Assembly: GCF_900104475.1 (NCBI RefSeq)
Contig: NZ_FNJR01000001.1
Location: 297,629 to 361,628 of the forward strand
DNA: 64,000 nt
Direction: 5' to 3'
DNA from: Actinopolyspora xinjiangensis
GTDB taxonomy: Bacteria > Actinomycetota > Actinomycetes > Mycobacteriales > Pseudonocardiaceae
The notes beneath the pieces were generated by a model. That model was not told where the DNA came from. It saw only the letters and a program-made list of their open reading frames with translations, and did no database searches. Positions 36,712 through 45,420 of this stretch are shown here, in pieces (position 1 is the first letter of the stretch; the number at the start of each line of letters is the position of its first letter). A program made the position numbers and the translations under genes.

Positions 36712-37728
36712 GTGAGCGACTCATCCGTACCGAGCACGGGCGTAGAAATCCGGCTGGCCTCCCGCCCCCAGGGCTGGCCCACCCACGACAACTTCGAGAT
36801 CGCCGAAGCCCCCGTGGCGCAGCCGGGACCGGGACAGATTCTGGTGCGCAACAAGGTGATGAGCGTCGACCCCTACATGCGGGGCCGAATGAGCGCCGCC
36901 AAATCCTACGTCGCCCCCTTCGAGGTCGGCGAGCCGATGGACGGCGGAGCCGTCGGCGAGGTCGTCGTCAGCGACTCGGAGAAGTTCACCACCGGCCAAC
37001 TCGTGCTGCACAGCCTCGGCTGGCGGGAGTACGCCGTGGTGAACGAGTCGCAGGCCACGGCGGTGCCCGACGAGGCGCCGCCGAGCACCTACCTCAGCGT
37101 GCTCGGCATGCCCGGGATGACGGCCTACGTCGGGTTGATGGACAAGGCCGAGTTCCAGGCGGGCGACACCGTCTTCGTCTCCGGCGCTGCCGGGGCCGTG
37201 GGCTCGATCGTGGGCCAACTGGCCAAGCTGAACGGCGCCAAGCGCGTGATCGGCAGCGCCGGTTCGGCCGACAAGGTCCGTCACCTCACCGAGGAGCTCG
37301 GGTTCGACGCCGCGTTCAACTACAAGGACGCCCCGGTGGCAGAGCAGCTGCGCACGGCCGCTCCCGACGGGATCGACGTGTACTTCGACAATGTCGGCGG
37401 TGACCACCTGGAGGCCGCCATCGCGGCGATGAACGACTTCGGCCGCATCGCCGCATGTGGCGCTATCTCGCAGTACAACGTCACCGAGGCGCAGCCGGGC
37501 CCGCGCAACATGGCCCACTTCGTGACCAAGCGGCTGACCATGCGCGGATTCATCGTCAACGACAACGGCCATCTCAAGCGGGAGTTCTTCGAACACGTCG
37601 CCCCGCTGGTGCGCGAAGGCAAGTTGCGCTACGAGGAGACCACCGTGGACGGGCTGCGCAACGCTCCCGAGGCGTTTCTCGGGGTGCTGCGCGGGGACAA
37701 CACCGGGAAGATGATCGTCAACATCTGA
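36712..37728 (+). CDS. NADP-dependent MDR oxidoreductase (PTGR/LTB4DH type)
   Basis: A 338-residue zinc-independent medium-chain reductase of the leukotriene B4 dehydrogenase / YncB-like group. Motifs: VDPYMRGRMS near residue 55, the cofactor loop VSGAAGAVGSIVGQLAKLNG, VDVYFDNVGG as IDVYFDNVGGDHL, and the C-terminal LRGDNTGKMIVNI. Members reduce the double bond of enones or quinones. The GTG at 36712 has GGAGG 5 bases upstream; the in-frame ATG at 36700 overlaps that site, so it is not used. A TAAAAT hexamer about 36 bases upstream is a good -10 candidate. A hairpin follows the stop. Confidence 0.92.
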   Translation: MSDSSVPSTGVEIRLASRPQGWPTHDNFEIAEAPVAQPGPGQILVRNKVMSVDPYMRGRMSAAKSYVAPFEVGEPMDGGAVGEVVVSDSEKFTTGQLVLHSLGWREYAVVNESQATAVPDEAPPSTYLSVLGMPGMTAYVGLMDKAEFQAGDTVFVSGAAGAVGSIVGQLAKLNGAKRVIGSAGSADKVRHLTEELGFDAAFNYKDAPVAEQLRTAAPDGIDVYFDNVGGDHLEAAIAAMNDFGRIAACGAISQYNVTEAQPGPRNMAHFVTKRLTMRGFIVNDNGHLKREFFEHVAPLVREGKLRYEETTVDGLRNAPEAFLGVLRGDNTGKMIVNI

Positions 37729-37747
37729 ACCGGGTTCGTTCACCCAC

Positions 37748-37787
37748 GACGAGTTGCTCGCGCGGCGAATCCCCGCGAGCTCTCGTC
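37748..37787 (+). terminator. Hairpin after the MDR reductase gene
   Basis: GACGAG-tt-GCTCGCG (37748-37762) pairs with CGCGAGC-t-CTCGTC (37774-37787) around an 11-base loop, 20 bases after the stop. Confidence 0.7.
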
Positions 37788-37840
37788 ACGGGCCGAAGAC
37801 GTCGAGTCGTCGGACCGCCGGAACGAAAGCTGACGGGAGC

Positions 37841-39442
37841 ATGACCAGTCACCCGGCAGGCACCCCACCGCGTGCCACCTCGCTGCACGCGGCCAGGCGC
37901 GACGCCGAGCTCGCGGAGCTGGCTGGCGGGGTACGCCCTGATGTGCTGGTCGTGGGCGGCGGGGTCACCGGCACCGCTACCGCCCTCGACGCGGCCGCTC
38001 GCGGTCTCTCGGTCGCGCTGGTGGAGGCCGAGGACCTCGCCGGCCGCACACCACGGCGGTCCGACGTCCTGCCGGGTGGCCTTCCCCGGGACAACGGCCC
38101 GCTGGAGCTCGCCCGAGCACGCCGCGACGCGGTGGAGTGCGAGACGTTGTCGAACACCACCGCCCCGCACCTGGTACGCACGTTGCCGCTGCTCCTGCCG
38201 CTGGACAGCGGCGTGCCACGCGGCACGGAGCTCGCGATGCGAGCGCGCCTGGCCGCCGAGAGCGCGATGCGCCTGGCGGCGGGCACTCCCACGACAGTGC
38301 TCCCCACTGCCCGCCGGATCCCGGCGGCGGAGGCGCGGGCCCTGGCTCCCGGCCTCCCCTCACCCGGCCCGCGCGGTGGTCTGCTGAGCTTCGGCACCCA
38401 GCTGGCCGACGAGGCCAGGCTGGTGGTGGCGTTGGCCCGGACGGCCGCCGGGTTCGGGGCGCGGGTACTCACCAGGGTTCGCGCGACACGGCTGCACCGC
38501 GACGGCGCGGACGTGGTGGACCGGCTCGCGGACACCGAGATCCGCGTCAGAGCCCGCGCCGTGATCAACGCGACCGGACTCCGGGCGGCGGAACTGGTGG
38601 ACGGGCTGCTGCTGAACACGCTGCGCATCCCGGGAGCGGTGCTGGAGACCGGACGGCTGGGGCTCGACGCGACCGGGGTGGTCACCGTACCGGCCGGGCG
38701 AGCCTGGGCAACGGTGCGGTGCGTGCCGCAGCCCGACGGCCGGTCGCTGCTCACAGCGGGCGAGGTGGAGCTCACCGGCACCCCGCCGGAACTCCCGGAG
38801 CTACAGGCAACGGGCAGGGCCGAGGAGAACGACCTGCTGGAGGCCGCCTCCCGCGTACTCGGCCGGAACGCACGCCGGGAGCCCCCACTGGAGCCCCACG
38901 TGGTCTCACACGCGCTGCCCCGGCGGACGGCTCGTCGAAGCGACGACCGGGAAGCGCGCCCGGACCGCCGAGGCCGGGAACACCACGTGCACACCTCACC
39001 AGCAGGCGTGATCAGTGTGGTTCGAGGACGTCTCGCGCCGTACCGCACGGCTGCCGCCGAGGCCGTGGACGTGGCCGTACGGGGGTGCGGGCTGCGTGCG
39101 GGCGGCAGTCGCACCGCGACCACTCCGCTCGTGGGAGCGGCGTCCCGAGGAAGGCTCGCCGAAGCCGAAGTGGAGCAACGGCTGATCGACCGCTACGGCA
39201 CCGAGGCCGAACGCGTGTCCGCGATGACCGAGCTCGACCCGGCGTTGGCGGAACCGGTCGCCCCGGGACTGTCGACCAGCGTCGCCGAAGTGGTGTGGGC
39301 GGTACGGCACGAGGGGGCGATGAACGCGGCCGACGTCCTGGACCGCCGGATGCCTCCGGGGCTGGGCCCCGAGTCACGCGCGGCGGCGCTGCCCCCCGTG
39401 GCCGACGTGGTGACCCGTGCCCTGCGGGGCGTGTACCACTGA
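37841..39442 (+). CDS. Diverged GlpD-like FAD-dependent oxidoreductase
   Basis: A 533-residue protein with the outline of aerobic glycerol-3-phosphate dehydrogenase: the dinucleotide fold DVLVVGGGVTGTATALDAAARG near residue 30, NATGLRAAELVDGL in the middle and a DAO_C-like helical C-terminus ending in DVVTRALRGVYH. The segment that in GlpD reads close to SSRSSKLIHGGLRYL is PRRSDVLPGGLPRDN here, and the usual strand IGTTD is absent. An Arg/Asp-rich insert lies near residue 365-385. It may have another substrate or weak activity. The ATG at 37841 has GGGAG almost next to it. Single gene; glycerol genes are not nearby. Confidence 0.78.
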   Translation: MTSHPAGTPPRATSLHAARRDAELAELAGGVRPDVLVVGGGVTGTATALDAAARGLSVALVEAEDLAGRTPRRSDVLPGGLPRDNGPLELARARRDAVECETLSNTTAPHLVRTLPLLLPLDSGVPRGTELAMRARLAAESAMRLAAGTPTTVLPTARRIPAAEARALAPGLPSPGPRGGLLSFGTQLADEARLVVALARTAAGFGARVLTRVRATRLHRDGADVVDRLADTEIRVRARAVINATGLRAAELVDGLLLNTLRIPGAVLETGRLGLDATGVVTVPAGRAWATVRCVPQPDGRSLLTAGEVELTGTPPELPELQATGRAEENDLLEAASRVLGRNARREPPLEPHVVSHALPRRTARRSDDREARPDRRGREHHVHTSPAGVISVVRGRLAPYRTAAAEAVDVAVRGCGLRAGGSRTATTPLVGAASRGRLAEAEVEQRLIDRYGTEAERVSAMTELDPALAEPVAPGLSTSVAEVVWAVRHEGAMNAADVLDRRMPPGLGPESRAAALPPVADVVTRALRGVYH

Positions 39443-39759
39443 ACGCCTCGTCCGGCCGAACCCTTCCCCGCTCCCGGCCACCGGAATCCACCGGATCCCT
39501 TACTCCGAGGAAACCCGCTTCGGCGACCGCGCCGGACGACGATCTCGCGCGGAACCGGCCTCGGCGTCGCCCGGTCCGAGAGTCCGTGACCGAAAATCTC
39601 CCAACCACCGCGCTACCACCGATAGGGTGAAAAACCGAAGTGAGCTCACGTGTGGTGCGCGACCACGTCCGAGCGGCACCGCGCGGGCGGCTCGCGCCCA
39701 CGACACGCGCCACGGACGACGCGAAAGACCGTCGTGAACGACAACCGAAGGAGTATTCC
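39443..39759. other. 317-base region upstream of the ABC exporter genes
   Basis: The gap is open in several frames but without good codon use. A TAGGGT hexamer at 39623-39628 is a plausible -10 for the ABC genes, though no matching -35 is obvious. No terminator hairpin is clear after the GlpD-like stop. Confidence 0.4.
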
Positions 39760-40671
39760 GTGCCCGAAGGCGCGCTGGAGATCGACCGAGTCTCCAAACG
39801 CTACGGGGACGTCGTTGCCCTCGACGAGATGTCACTCACCGTACACGGCGGTGAGATGCTGGGGTTCGTCGGCAGCAACGGCGCCGGGAAGACCACCACC
39901 ATGCGGATCGCGCTGGGAGTGCTCGCCGCCGACTCGGGAGAGGTCCGCTACGACGGCGCACCGGTGGACCGGACTACCCGCAGCCGGATCGGCTACATGC
40001 CGGAGGAACGCGGCCTCTACCCGAAGATGAAGGTCTCGGAGCAGCTCCAGTACCTCGGTGAGTTGCACGGGCTGCCGCGCGCGGACGCCGTCCGATCCGC
40101 GAACCGGTGGACCGAACGGCTGGGGCTGGCCGAACGACGCGAGGACCAGTTGCAGAAGCTCAGCCTGGGAAACCAGCAGCGGGTCCAGCTCGCCGCCGCG
40201 CTGGTGCACGACCCCTCGGTGCTAATCCTCGACGAGCCGTTCTCGGGGCTGGACCCCGTGGCGGTCGAGGTGATGAGCACCGTACTGCGTGAGATGCGCG
40301 ACCAGGGCGTACCGGTGGTGTTCTCCAGCCACCAGCTGGAGCTGGTGCAGCGGCTGTGCGACCGGGTGGGCATCGTGCGGCGCGGCAGCATGGTCGCCGA
40401 CGGCACCGTCGAGGAACTGCGCTCCAGCGGTCCGACACGGCTGACCGTGCACGCGCCCGAGGCACCCGCCGACTGGGCGGAGGGACTTCCCGGCGTGACC
40501 GTGGAGAGCCGCGAGAACGGGCGCACCGCGCTGCGGCTCGACGACACCGCCGACGACCAGCGGGTGCTGCGCGCCGCGCTGGCGACCGGGCCGGTGCACG
40601 AATTCAGCAGGGAACGCCCGAGCCTGACCGAGCTGTTCCGCGACGTCGTAACCGAGGAGACCGACGAGTGA
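39760..40671 (+). CDS. ABC transporter ATP-binding protein (NatA/YhaQ type)
   Basis: A 303-residue ATPase subunit. Walker A is VGSNGAGKTTT, the Q-loop region GYMPEERGLY, the signature SLGNQQRVQLAAAL, Walker B VLILDEPFSGLDP and the switch His in FSSHQLELV. The C-terminal 80 residues form the extension seen in NatA/YhaQ-type exporters. GTG start at 39760 with AAGGAG 6 bases upstream. Its stop overlaps the permease start. The pair should export Na+, a peptide or a drug; substrate is not predictable. Confidence 0.93.
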   Translation: MPEGALEIDRVSKRYGDVVALDEMSLTVHGGEMLGFVGSNGAGKTTTMRIALGVLAADSGEVRYDGAPVDRTTRSRIGYMPEERGLYPKMKVSEQLQYLGELHGLPRADAVRSANRWTERLGLAERREDQLQKLSLGNQQRVQLAAALVHDPSVLILDEPFSGLDPVAVEVMSTVLREMRDQGVPVVFSSHQLELVQRLCDRVGIVRRGSMVADGTVEELRSSGPTRLTVHAPEAPADWAEGLPGVTVESRENGRTALRLDDTADDQRVLRAALATGPVHEFSRERPSLTELFRDVVTEETDE

Positions 40672-41930
40672 AACCGACACTGCACACCGTGTGGCTGGTC
40701 GCCCGGCGCGAGCTGCGGGCCAGGGTGCGGACTCGGGCGTTCCTGCTGGGAACGCTGTTCATGGCGCTGCTGGTGCTGGCGTTGCCGGTGGTGATGTCCT
40801 TCGCGATCTCTTCGGCGGGGGACGACGGCAGCGGCCCGCTCACCCCCTCGGAAGAGACCACCCGGATCGGGGTCACGCCCTCCGCCGCCGGACTCACCGG
40901 CCCCCTGGAGCGGGATGCCGGAGTTGACGAACCGGCCATCGCGGTCAGGGAGGTCGCCGACACCGAGACGGGCAAGACCCTGGTGCACGAGGGAGAGCTC
41001 GACGGAGTGGTCGCGGGAACCCCCACCGCTCCGAAGCTGTTCGTGGAACAGCACGTCTTCCCGCACCTGGAAAGAGCGCTTACCACGATCACCTACAACA
41101 ACCAGCTCGACGCCGAGATGTCGGAATCGGGCCTGGAACCCGAGGCGGTGCGTGATCGGGCCGGACAGGGCGAGGTGGCGATCATCTCGATGGGCTCATC
41201 ACCGGACGCCGCCGGGGAACCGATGGCCGGAACGCCCGGAGCCGAGAAGGCGCAGCGGCTGTTCATCGCGATGATCTCGACGTTCCTGCTGTACATGTTC
41301 CTGATCATGACGGGACAGATGATCGCGCAGGGTGTCGTGGAGGAGAAGTCCAGCAGGGTCGTGGAGGTGCTGCTCTCGACGATCCGCAGCACCGAGCTGA
41401 TGGCCGGGAAGATCGTCGGGATCGGGCTGACCGGACTGATCCAGCTCGCGGTGCTCGGGATTGTCGGGCTCGGTGCGGCCACCGGCGCGGCGGTGCTGAC
41501 CCTGCCCACCTTCACCGTGGCGGGACTGCTCGGTTGGGCGGCGCTGTGGTTCCTGCTGGGCTTCACGCTCTACGCCACGATGCTCGCGGCGGCTTCCTCA
41601 CTGGTCTCCAGACAGGAGGACCTGCAGAGCGTGATAACCCCGGTGATCATGCTGCTGATCGTGCCGTTCGTGGTCGGGGTGTCGGTACTGCCGAACAACC
41701 CCGACGGCACCGTCGGGACGGTGCTGTCGATGATTCCGGGCTTCTCCCCCATGCTGATGCCGATGCGGCTCGCGCTCGGTGGTGTGCCGCTGTGGCAGGG
41801 GGTGCTGTCCGTGTTGCTCTCGCTCGCGGCGAGCGCGGTGGTGCTCTGGCTGGGCGGACGGATCTACTCGAACGCGGTGCTGCGCACCGGGGCCAGGGTC
41901 AGGTTCAAGGACGCGCTGCGGGCGTCCTGA
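40668..41930 (+). CDS. ABC transporter permease (NatB/YhaP type)
   Basis: A 420-residue permease. One membrane segment lies near the N-terminus (FLLGTLFMALLVLALPVVMS), followed by an external domain of about 160 residues, then five or six membrane segments starting at FIAMISTFLLYMFLIMTGQM and the cytosolic motif VVEEKSSRVVEVLLS that is typical of NatB/YhaP permeases. GTG start overlaps the ATPase stop as GTGA. Two hairpins follow. It forms the membrane part of the exporter with the preceding gene. Confidence 0.92.
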   Translation: MKPTLHTVWLVARRELRARVRTRAFLLGTLFMALLVLALPVVMSFAISSAGDDGSGPLTPSEETTRIGVTPSAAGLTGPLERDAGVDEPAIAVREVADTETGKTLVHEGELDGVVAGTPTAPKLFVEQHVFPHLERALTTITYNNQLDAEMSESGLEPEAVRDRAGQGEVAIISMGSSPDAAGEPMAGTPGAEKAQRLFIAMISTFLLYMFLIMTGQMIAQGVVEEKSSRVVEVLLSTIRSTELMAGKIVGIGLTGLIQLAVLGIVGLGAATGAAVLTLPTFTVAGLLGWAALWFLLGFTLYATMLAAASSLVSRQEDLQSVITPVIMLLIVPFVVGVSVLPNNPDGTVGTVLSMIPGFSPMLMPMRLALGGVPLWQGVLSVLLSLAASAVVLWLGGRIYSNAVLRTGARVRFKDALRAS

Positions 41931-41940
41931 CCGGAGTCCT

Positions 41941-41975
41941 CCGCCCCGGTCGTCCCGGCGGGGTGACCGGGGCGG
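41941..41975 (+). terminator. Hairpin after the ABC permease gene
   Basis: CCGCCCCGGTC (41941-41951) pairs perfectly with GACCGGGGCGG (41965-41975) around a 13-base loop, ten bases after the stop. Confidence 0.8.
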
Positions 41976-42062
41976 GGGGCTTCCACTCCGGGCAGCCGAC
42001 CTCGCGGGCGCGCCGGTGGTGCCGCGCCCGGGGAGCGCCCTCGTGGACGGCGGCGAAGAGCA

Positions 42063-42097
42063 GCGGGCCGCCCCGGAGAGCTTCCGGGACGGCCCGC
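42063..42097 (-). terminator. Hairpin after gltA
   Basis: Two stem blocks, GCGGGCCG with CGGCCCGC and CCCGGA(A) with TTCCGGG, separated by single mismatched bases, make a 15-bp stem 37 bases beyond the minus-strand citrate synthase stop. Confidence 0.7.
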
Positions 42098-42134
42098 CCA
42101 CCTCGTCCTGGGGCACAACGGTTCCGAGAAGGAT

Positions 42135-43439
42135 TCAGCGCTGGTCCATCGGCACGTAGGAGCGCTGGGCCTGTCCGGTGTAGACCTGACGCGGACGGCT
42201 GATCTTGCGGGCCGGATCGTCCAGCATCTCGCGCCAGTGGGCGATCCAACCCGGCAACCGCCCGAGGGCGAACAGCACGGTGAAGAACTTCGTGGGAAAG
42301 CCCATGGCCTTGTAGATCAGGCCCGTGTAGAAGTCCACGTTCGGGTAGAGGTTGCGCTCGATGAAGTAGTCGTCGGAAAGCGCGCGCTCCTCGAGCTTGA
42401 GCGCGATGTCCAGCAGGGGATCGTCGGACCCCAGCTTCTCCAGCACCTCGTCGGCGGTCTTTTTGATGATCCGCGCGCGGGGGTCGTAGTTCTTGTAGAC
42501 CCGGTGCCCGAATCCCATGAGCTTGACACCGGGCTCCTTGTTCTTCACCCGGTTCACGAAGGAGTCGACGTCGCCGCCGTCGGCGTGAATTCCTTCCAGC
42601 ATGTCCAGCACCGCACTGTTCGCACCGCCGTGCAGCGGGCCGAACAGGGCGTTGATCCCCGCGGAGATGCTGGCGAACAGGTTCGCCTCGGAGGAACCGA
42701 CCATCCGCACGGTCGAGGTGGAGCAGTTCTGCTCGTGATCGGCGTGCAGGATGAACAGCAGGTCCAGCGCGCGAGCCATGGTCGGATCGACCTCGTAGGG
42801 CTCCGCGGGGAAACCGAACGTCATCCGCAAGAAGTTCTCCACCAGCCCGAGCGAGTTGTCCGGGTAGAGGAAGGGCTGTCCGACGGACTTCTTGTAGGCG
42901 TAGGCCGCGATCGTCGGCAGCTTGGCGAGCAGCCGGTGGGTGGACAGCTCGACCTGGTTCCGGTCGAAGGGGTTGAGGCTGTCCTGGTAGAAGGTGGACA
43001 GCGCCGAAACCGCCGAGGAGAGCACCGGCATGGGGTGGGCATCGCGGGGGAAGCCGTCGAAGAACTTACGCAGGTCCTCGTGCAGCAGCGTGTGCCTGCG
43101 AACTCGGTCCGCGAACTCCTCGTACTGCTGCGCGGTGGGCAGTTCGCCGTAGATCAGCAGGTAGCTGACCTCGACGAAGTTGGACTTCGCGGCGAGCTCC
43201 TCGATGGGGTAGCCCCGGTACCGCAGAATTCCCGCACCACCGTCGATGTAGGTGATGTCGGATTCGCAGGCCGCGGTGTTGACGAAGCCCGGATCGAGCG
43301 TCACCAAACCGGTTTTGGCCATCAACTTGTCCAAATTGACACCGGGCGTTCCCTCGGTGGGAGCGGTCACGCCCATCTCGTGCTCGCCGGCGTCGTAGCG
43401 CAGCGCGACGGTGCGGTTGGCGGTCGCGTCGTCGGGCAT
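42135..43439 (-). CDS. gltA: Citrate synthase (primary)
   Basis: A 434-residue type II citrate synthase that condenses oxaloacetate and acetyl-CoA. Active-site segments: HEQNCSTSTVRMVGSS, FGPLHGGAN with the catalytic His, KLMGFGHRVYKNYDPRA and the Asp in YPNVDFYTGLIY. The long N-terminus before LDPGFVNTA is that of the NADH-type hexameric group. ATG start at 43439. It is a single gene with a long upstream region, and a second, shorter citrate synthase lies at 49691-50833, as in mycobacteria and related orders (gltA2 and citA). Confidence 0.97.
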   Translation of the reverse strand: MPDDATANRTVALRYDAGEHEMGVTAPTEGTPGVNLDKLMAKTGLVTLDPGFVNTAACESDITYIDGGAGILRYRGYPIEELAAKSNFVEVSYLLIYGELPTAQQYEEFADRVRRHTLLHEDLRKFFDGFPRDAHPMPVLSSAVSALSTFYQDSLNPFDRNQVELSTHRLLAKLPTIAAYAYKKSVGQPFLYPDNSLGLVENFLRMTFGFPAEPYEVDPTMARALDLLFILHADHEQNCSTSTVRMVGSSEANLFASISAGINALFGPLHGGANSAVLDMLEGIHADGGDVDSFVNRVKNKEPGVKLMGFGHRVYKNYDPRARIIKKTADEVLEKLGSDDPLLDIALKLEERALSDDYFIERNLYPNVDFYTGLIYKAMGFPTKFFTVLFALGRLPGWIAHWREMLDDPARKISRPRQVYTGQAQRSYVPMDQR

Positions 43440-43876
43440 TCTCCGAACCTCTCGCGCTCAGTCTGGGGGGTACTGCCGCCGACCAGCGATACGTCCGACA
43501 CCCGAGGCGTCGGGGTCACCCGTTCCCGATCGAGCGCACACGCTGGCCGGGATCAATCCGAACCGCCGCAGCACCACCCCGTTGGGGTCCTGTCAGTAGT
43601 CACGCTAGACCGCGGAAGCCCTCTCACGCAGCAACAGTGTCAGCTGAAACGGGAAGGTGGGACCACGATCACACCCGTTGCCTCCCCCGACGAATCACGC
43701 ACGGAACGACGGGAGTTGCCGAGGTCACAGCGGAGCGCGCTTCCATCGGGAGAGTGTTGCCCGACAGTACGACACGGGCGGAACGGACGGGTGGACACGG
43801 CGATCGACCTCGGCCACTCGATCGCCCTCACCAACAAGTGTCACAAGTCACAATTTCTTGGCCTCGCAACCACACT

Positions 43877-43910
43877 CACTCGTTCGAGTGGATCTTCACT
43901 CTTTCGGGTG
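43877..43910. promoter_or_regulatory. Tandem palindromes in the gltA upstream region
   Basis: CACTCGTTCGAGTG (43877-43890) is a palindrome except for its central bases and is followed 20 bases on by CACTCTTTCGGGTG (43897-43910). Two such sites about two helical turns apart suggest a cooperative operator. They lie about 440 bases before gltA and about 290 before the small open frame. Confidence 0.45.
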
Positions 43911-44180
43911 TTGGAGCTGCTTCGACGCACCGCAACCGACACACTCGACCGCCTCACGGACCTCCACCCGGAAACGCGCCCCTCGTCACCCCGAAAATCG
44001 GGGAGGAAATCAACACGAACAGTAACCACTCCTCACGGGGCAACCTCTGAATAACTTTCACTAAAGTGTTTCATGATTACCCTGCGCACCTCCGGTGCAC
44101 ACTAAGTAGTGATCAGTTTGCACTTCCGTGTGACAGACAAACCCGCGAGACACCACTAACTTCGTTGTCGCGGCCGCAAC

Positions 44181-44273
44181 ATGAAAATCAATCGCCAAAT
44201 TGAGCAAAGGAATATCGACGTGGTCATTATTCAGTCGCTGATCGACCTCCTCGTAAACATCGACGTGCTCTGA
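44181..44273 (+). CDS. Candidate 30-residue hydrophobic peptide
   Basis: An ATG-to-TGA frame of 31 codons encodes a peptide with a basic/polar start (MKINRQIEQRN) followed by a stretch dominated by Ile, Val, Leu and Asp (IDVVIIQSLIDLLVNIDVL). The pattern is amphipathic rather than a simple membrane helix. Codon use is less GC-biased than usual here (about two thirds G or C at position three). There is no clear ribosome site, but a strong terminator follows 63 bases after the stop, in the same direction. It may be a real small protein or chance within a non-coding RNA. Confidence 0.35.
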   Translation: MKINRQIEQRNIDVVIIQSLIDLLVNIDVL

Positions 44274-44335
44274 AACGAGGACTCCCGTAGACGACCGGCG
44301 AGCCAGCGGTGGCTGTGCCGGTTCCACAGGTGAGT

Positions 44336-44367
44336 GAGGGGCGCCCCGGCTCCCAGGGGCGCCCCTC
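44336..44367 (+). terminator. Strong intrinsic terminator with T-rich tail
   Basis: GAGGGGCGCCCC (44336-44347) pairs perfectly with GGGGCGCCCCTC (44356-44367) around an 8-base loop and is followed by TTTC. Its orientation points to a plus-strand transcript from the preceding gap. It can also end the minus-strand kinase message. Confidence 0.85.
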
Positions 44368-44421
44368 TTTCACGTCCGCGGGCGAAACTTTCCGGTCCGG
44401 TTGTCGAGGTGACCGCTCGAC

Positions 44422-44469
44422 GGAACCTCTCGCACGGCTCTCGCGAGGGAGGCGCGACGTCGGGTAGGT
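44422..44469 (-). repeat. Half copy of the dispersed palindromic repeat (copy C)
   Basis: GGAACCTCTCGCACGGCTCT and the following GGAGGCGCGACGTCGGGTAG match the arm found in copy A and, reversed, the right arm of copies B and E. Only one arm is present. It ends 6 bases before the stop of the sugar kinase gene. Confidence 0.65.
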
Positions 44470-44475
44470 AGAGGT

Positions 44476-45420
44476 TCAGAGCTCGGAGGCGTAGGGCGGT
44501 TCGGCCCCCTGGCGGGAGACCGTGACACCCGCCGCCGCTGCCGCGAAGGACAGCGCGGCACGCCAGTCCTCCTCCGAGAGAGTTCGCACGGCCCCGTCCG
44601 ACAGCGCCCCCGACCGCCGCAACCAGCACAGCAGAGCGGCCTGGATGGTGTCACCCGCGCCGATCGTGTCCACCACCGGCACCTCGGCGGCTTCCACCTC
44701 GACCATCCCACCGTCACCGGTCAGCACAGCGATTCCGTCGGAGCCTCTGGTCAGCACCACCGCCGCCGGACCGCGACCGAGCCAGTTCCGCAGTGCCTCG
44801 AACAGCTCCGGCGACTCGGTGGCGGGCTCCGACCCCGCCAGCCAGGCCGCGTCCTCCACCGACAGCTTCAGCAGATCGACGGCGGGAAGCCAGTCGTGGA
44901 AACGACGGCGGTAGGCGGCCGGGTCCCCGATCAGATCCGCGCGGATGTTCGGGTCGAGGGCGGTGAACCGTCCCCGCTCGGACTCCCGGAACAACACCCG
45001 CTCGTGAACCGAGGCCCCCGGCTCCAGAACCATGGCCAGGGTGCCGAAGCACAGCGCCTCGACCTCCGGGGACAGCTCGCCCGGTTCCTCGACCAGCGGG
45101 GTCGCGGTTCCCTCGGTGTGGAAGCCGTAACGAGCCGCTCCCCGCTCGTCCAGTTCCACCACGGCGAGCGTGGTCGGTTCCGGACCCACCTGTACCTCGG
45201 TGGTGTCCACTCCCGCCTCGTGCAGCCGCTCCAGCAGCCTCACCCCGAACCGGTCACCGGAGAGCCGGGTGAACATGCCGACCGGGGTCGACAACCTGCC
45301 CAGGGCGATGGCGACGTTGTAGGGACCGCCCCCGAGCCGGGGATACAGCGGCGCGAGTTCACCCTCCCGAGCCTCCCCCGGAACGAGATCGACCAGGGCC
45401 TCACCACAGATCAGGATCAA
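44476..45420 (-). CDS. PfkB-family carbohydrate kinase (fructokinase-like)
   Basis: A 314-residue ribokinase/PfkB sugar kinase. The N-terminal signature is GGGPYNVAIALGRLS, and the C-terminal anion-hole and base motif is DTIGAGDTIQAALL with the catalytic Asp. VLTRGSDGIAVL lies in the nucleotide site. The pattern with MILICGEALVDLVPG is typical of actinobacterial fructokinases. The TTG at 45420 has GGAGG 4 bases upstream and overlaps the stop of the TetR gene (TTGA), so the repressor and kinase form one operon. Sugar specificity is not certain. Confidence 0.9.
   Translation of the reverse strand: MILICGEALVDLVPGEAREGELAPLYPRLGGGPYNVAIALGRLSTPVGMFTRLSGDRFGVRLLERLHEAGVDTTEVQVGPEPTTLAVVELDERGAARYGFHTEGTATPLVEEPGELSPEVEALCFGTLAMVLEPGASVHERVLFRESERGRFTALDPNIRADLIGDPAAYRRRFHDWLPAVDLLKLSVEDAAWLAGSEPATESPELFEALRNWLGRGPAAVVLTRGSDGIAVLTGDGGMVEVEAAEVPVVDTIGAGDTIQAALLCWLRRSGALSDGAVRTLSEEDWRAALSFAAAAAGVTVSRQGAEPPYASEL

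Larger units (their letters stand above)
43440..44475. other. 1036-base intergenic region with several non-coding signals
   Basis: This gap separates gltA and the sugar kinase gene, both on the minus strand. It is clearly AT-richer than its surroundings from about 43840 to 44300. It holds a tandem palindrome pair (43877-43910), a 30-codon open frame (44181-44273), a strong plus-strand terminator (44336-44367) and a half repeat (44422-44469). Longer frames on both strands have no family match. A transcript or regulatory RNA on the plus strand is the simplest reading. Confidence 0.55.

Noticed and set aside
43640-44050. 137-codon plus-strand frame upstream of the small peptide
   Set aside because: Composition is random-like, no ribosome site or domain is visible and it covers the tandem palindromes.
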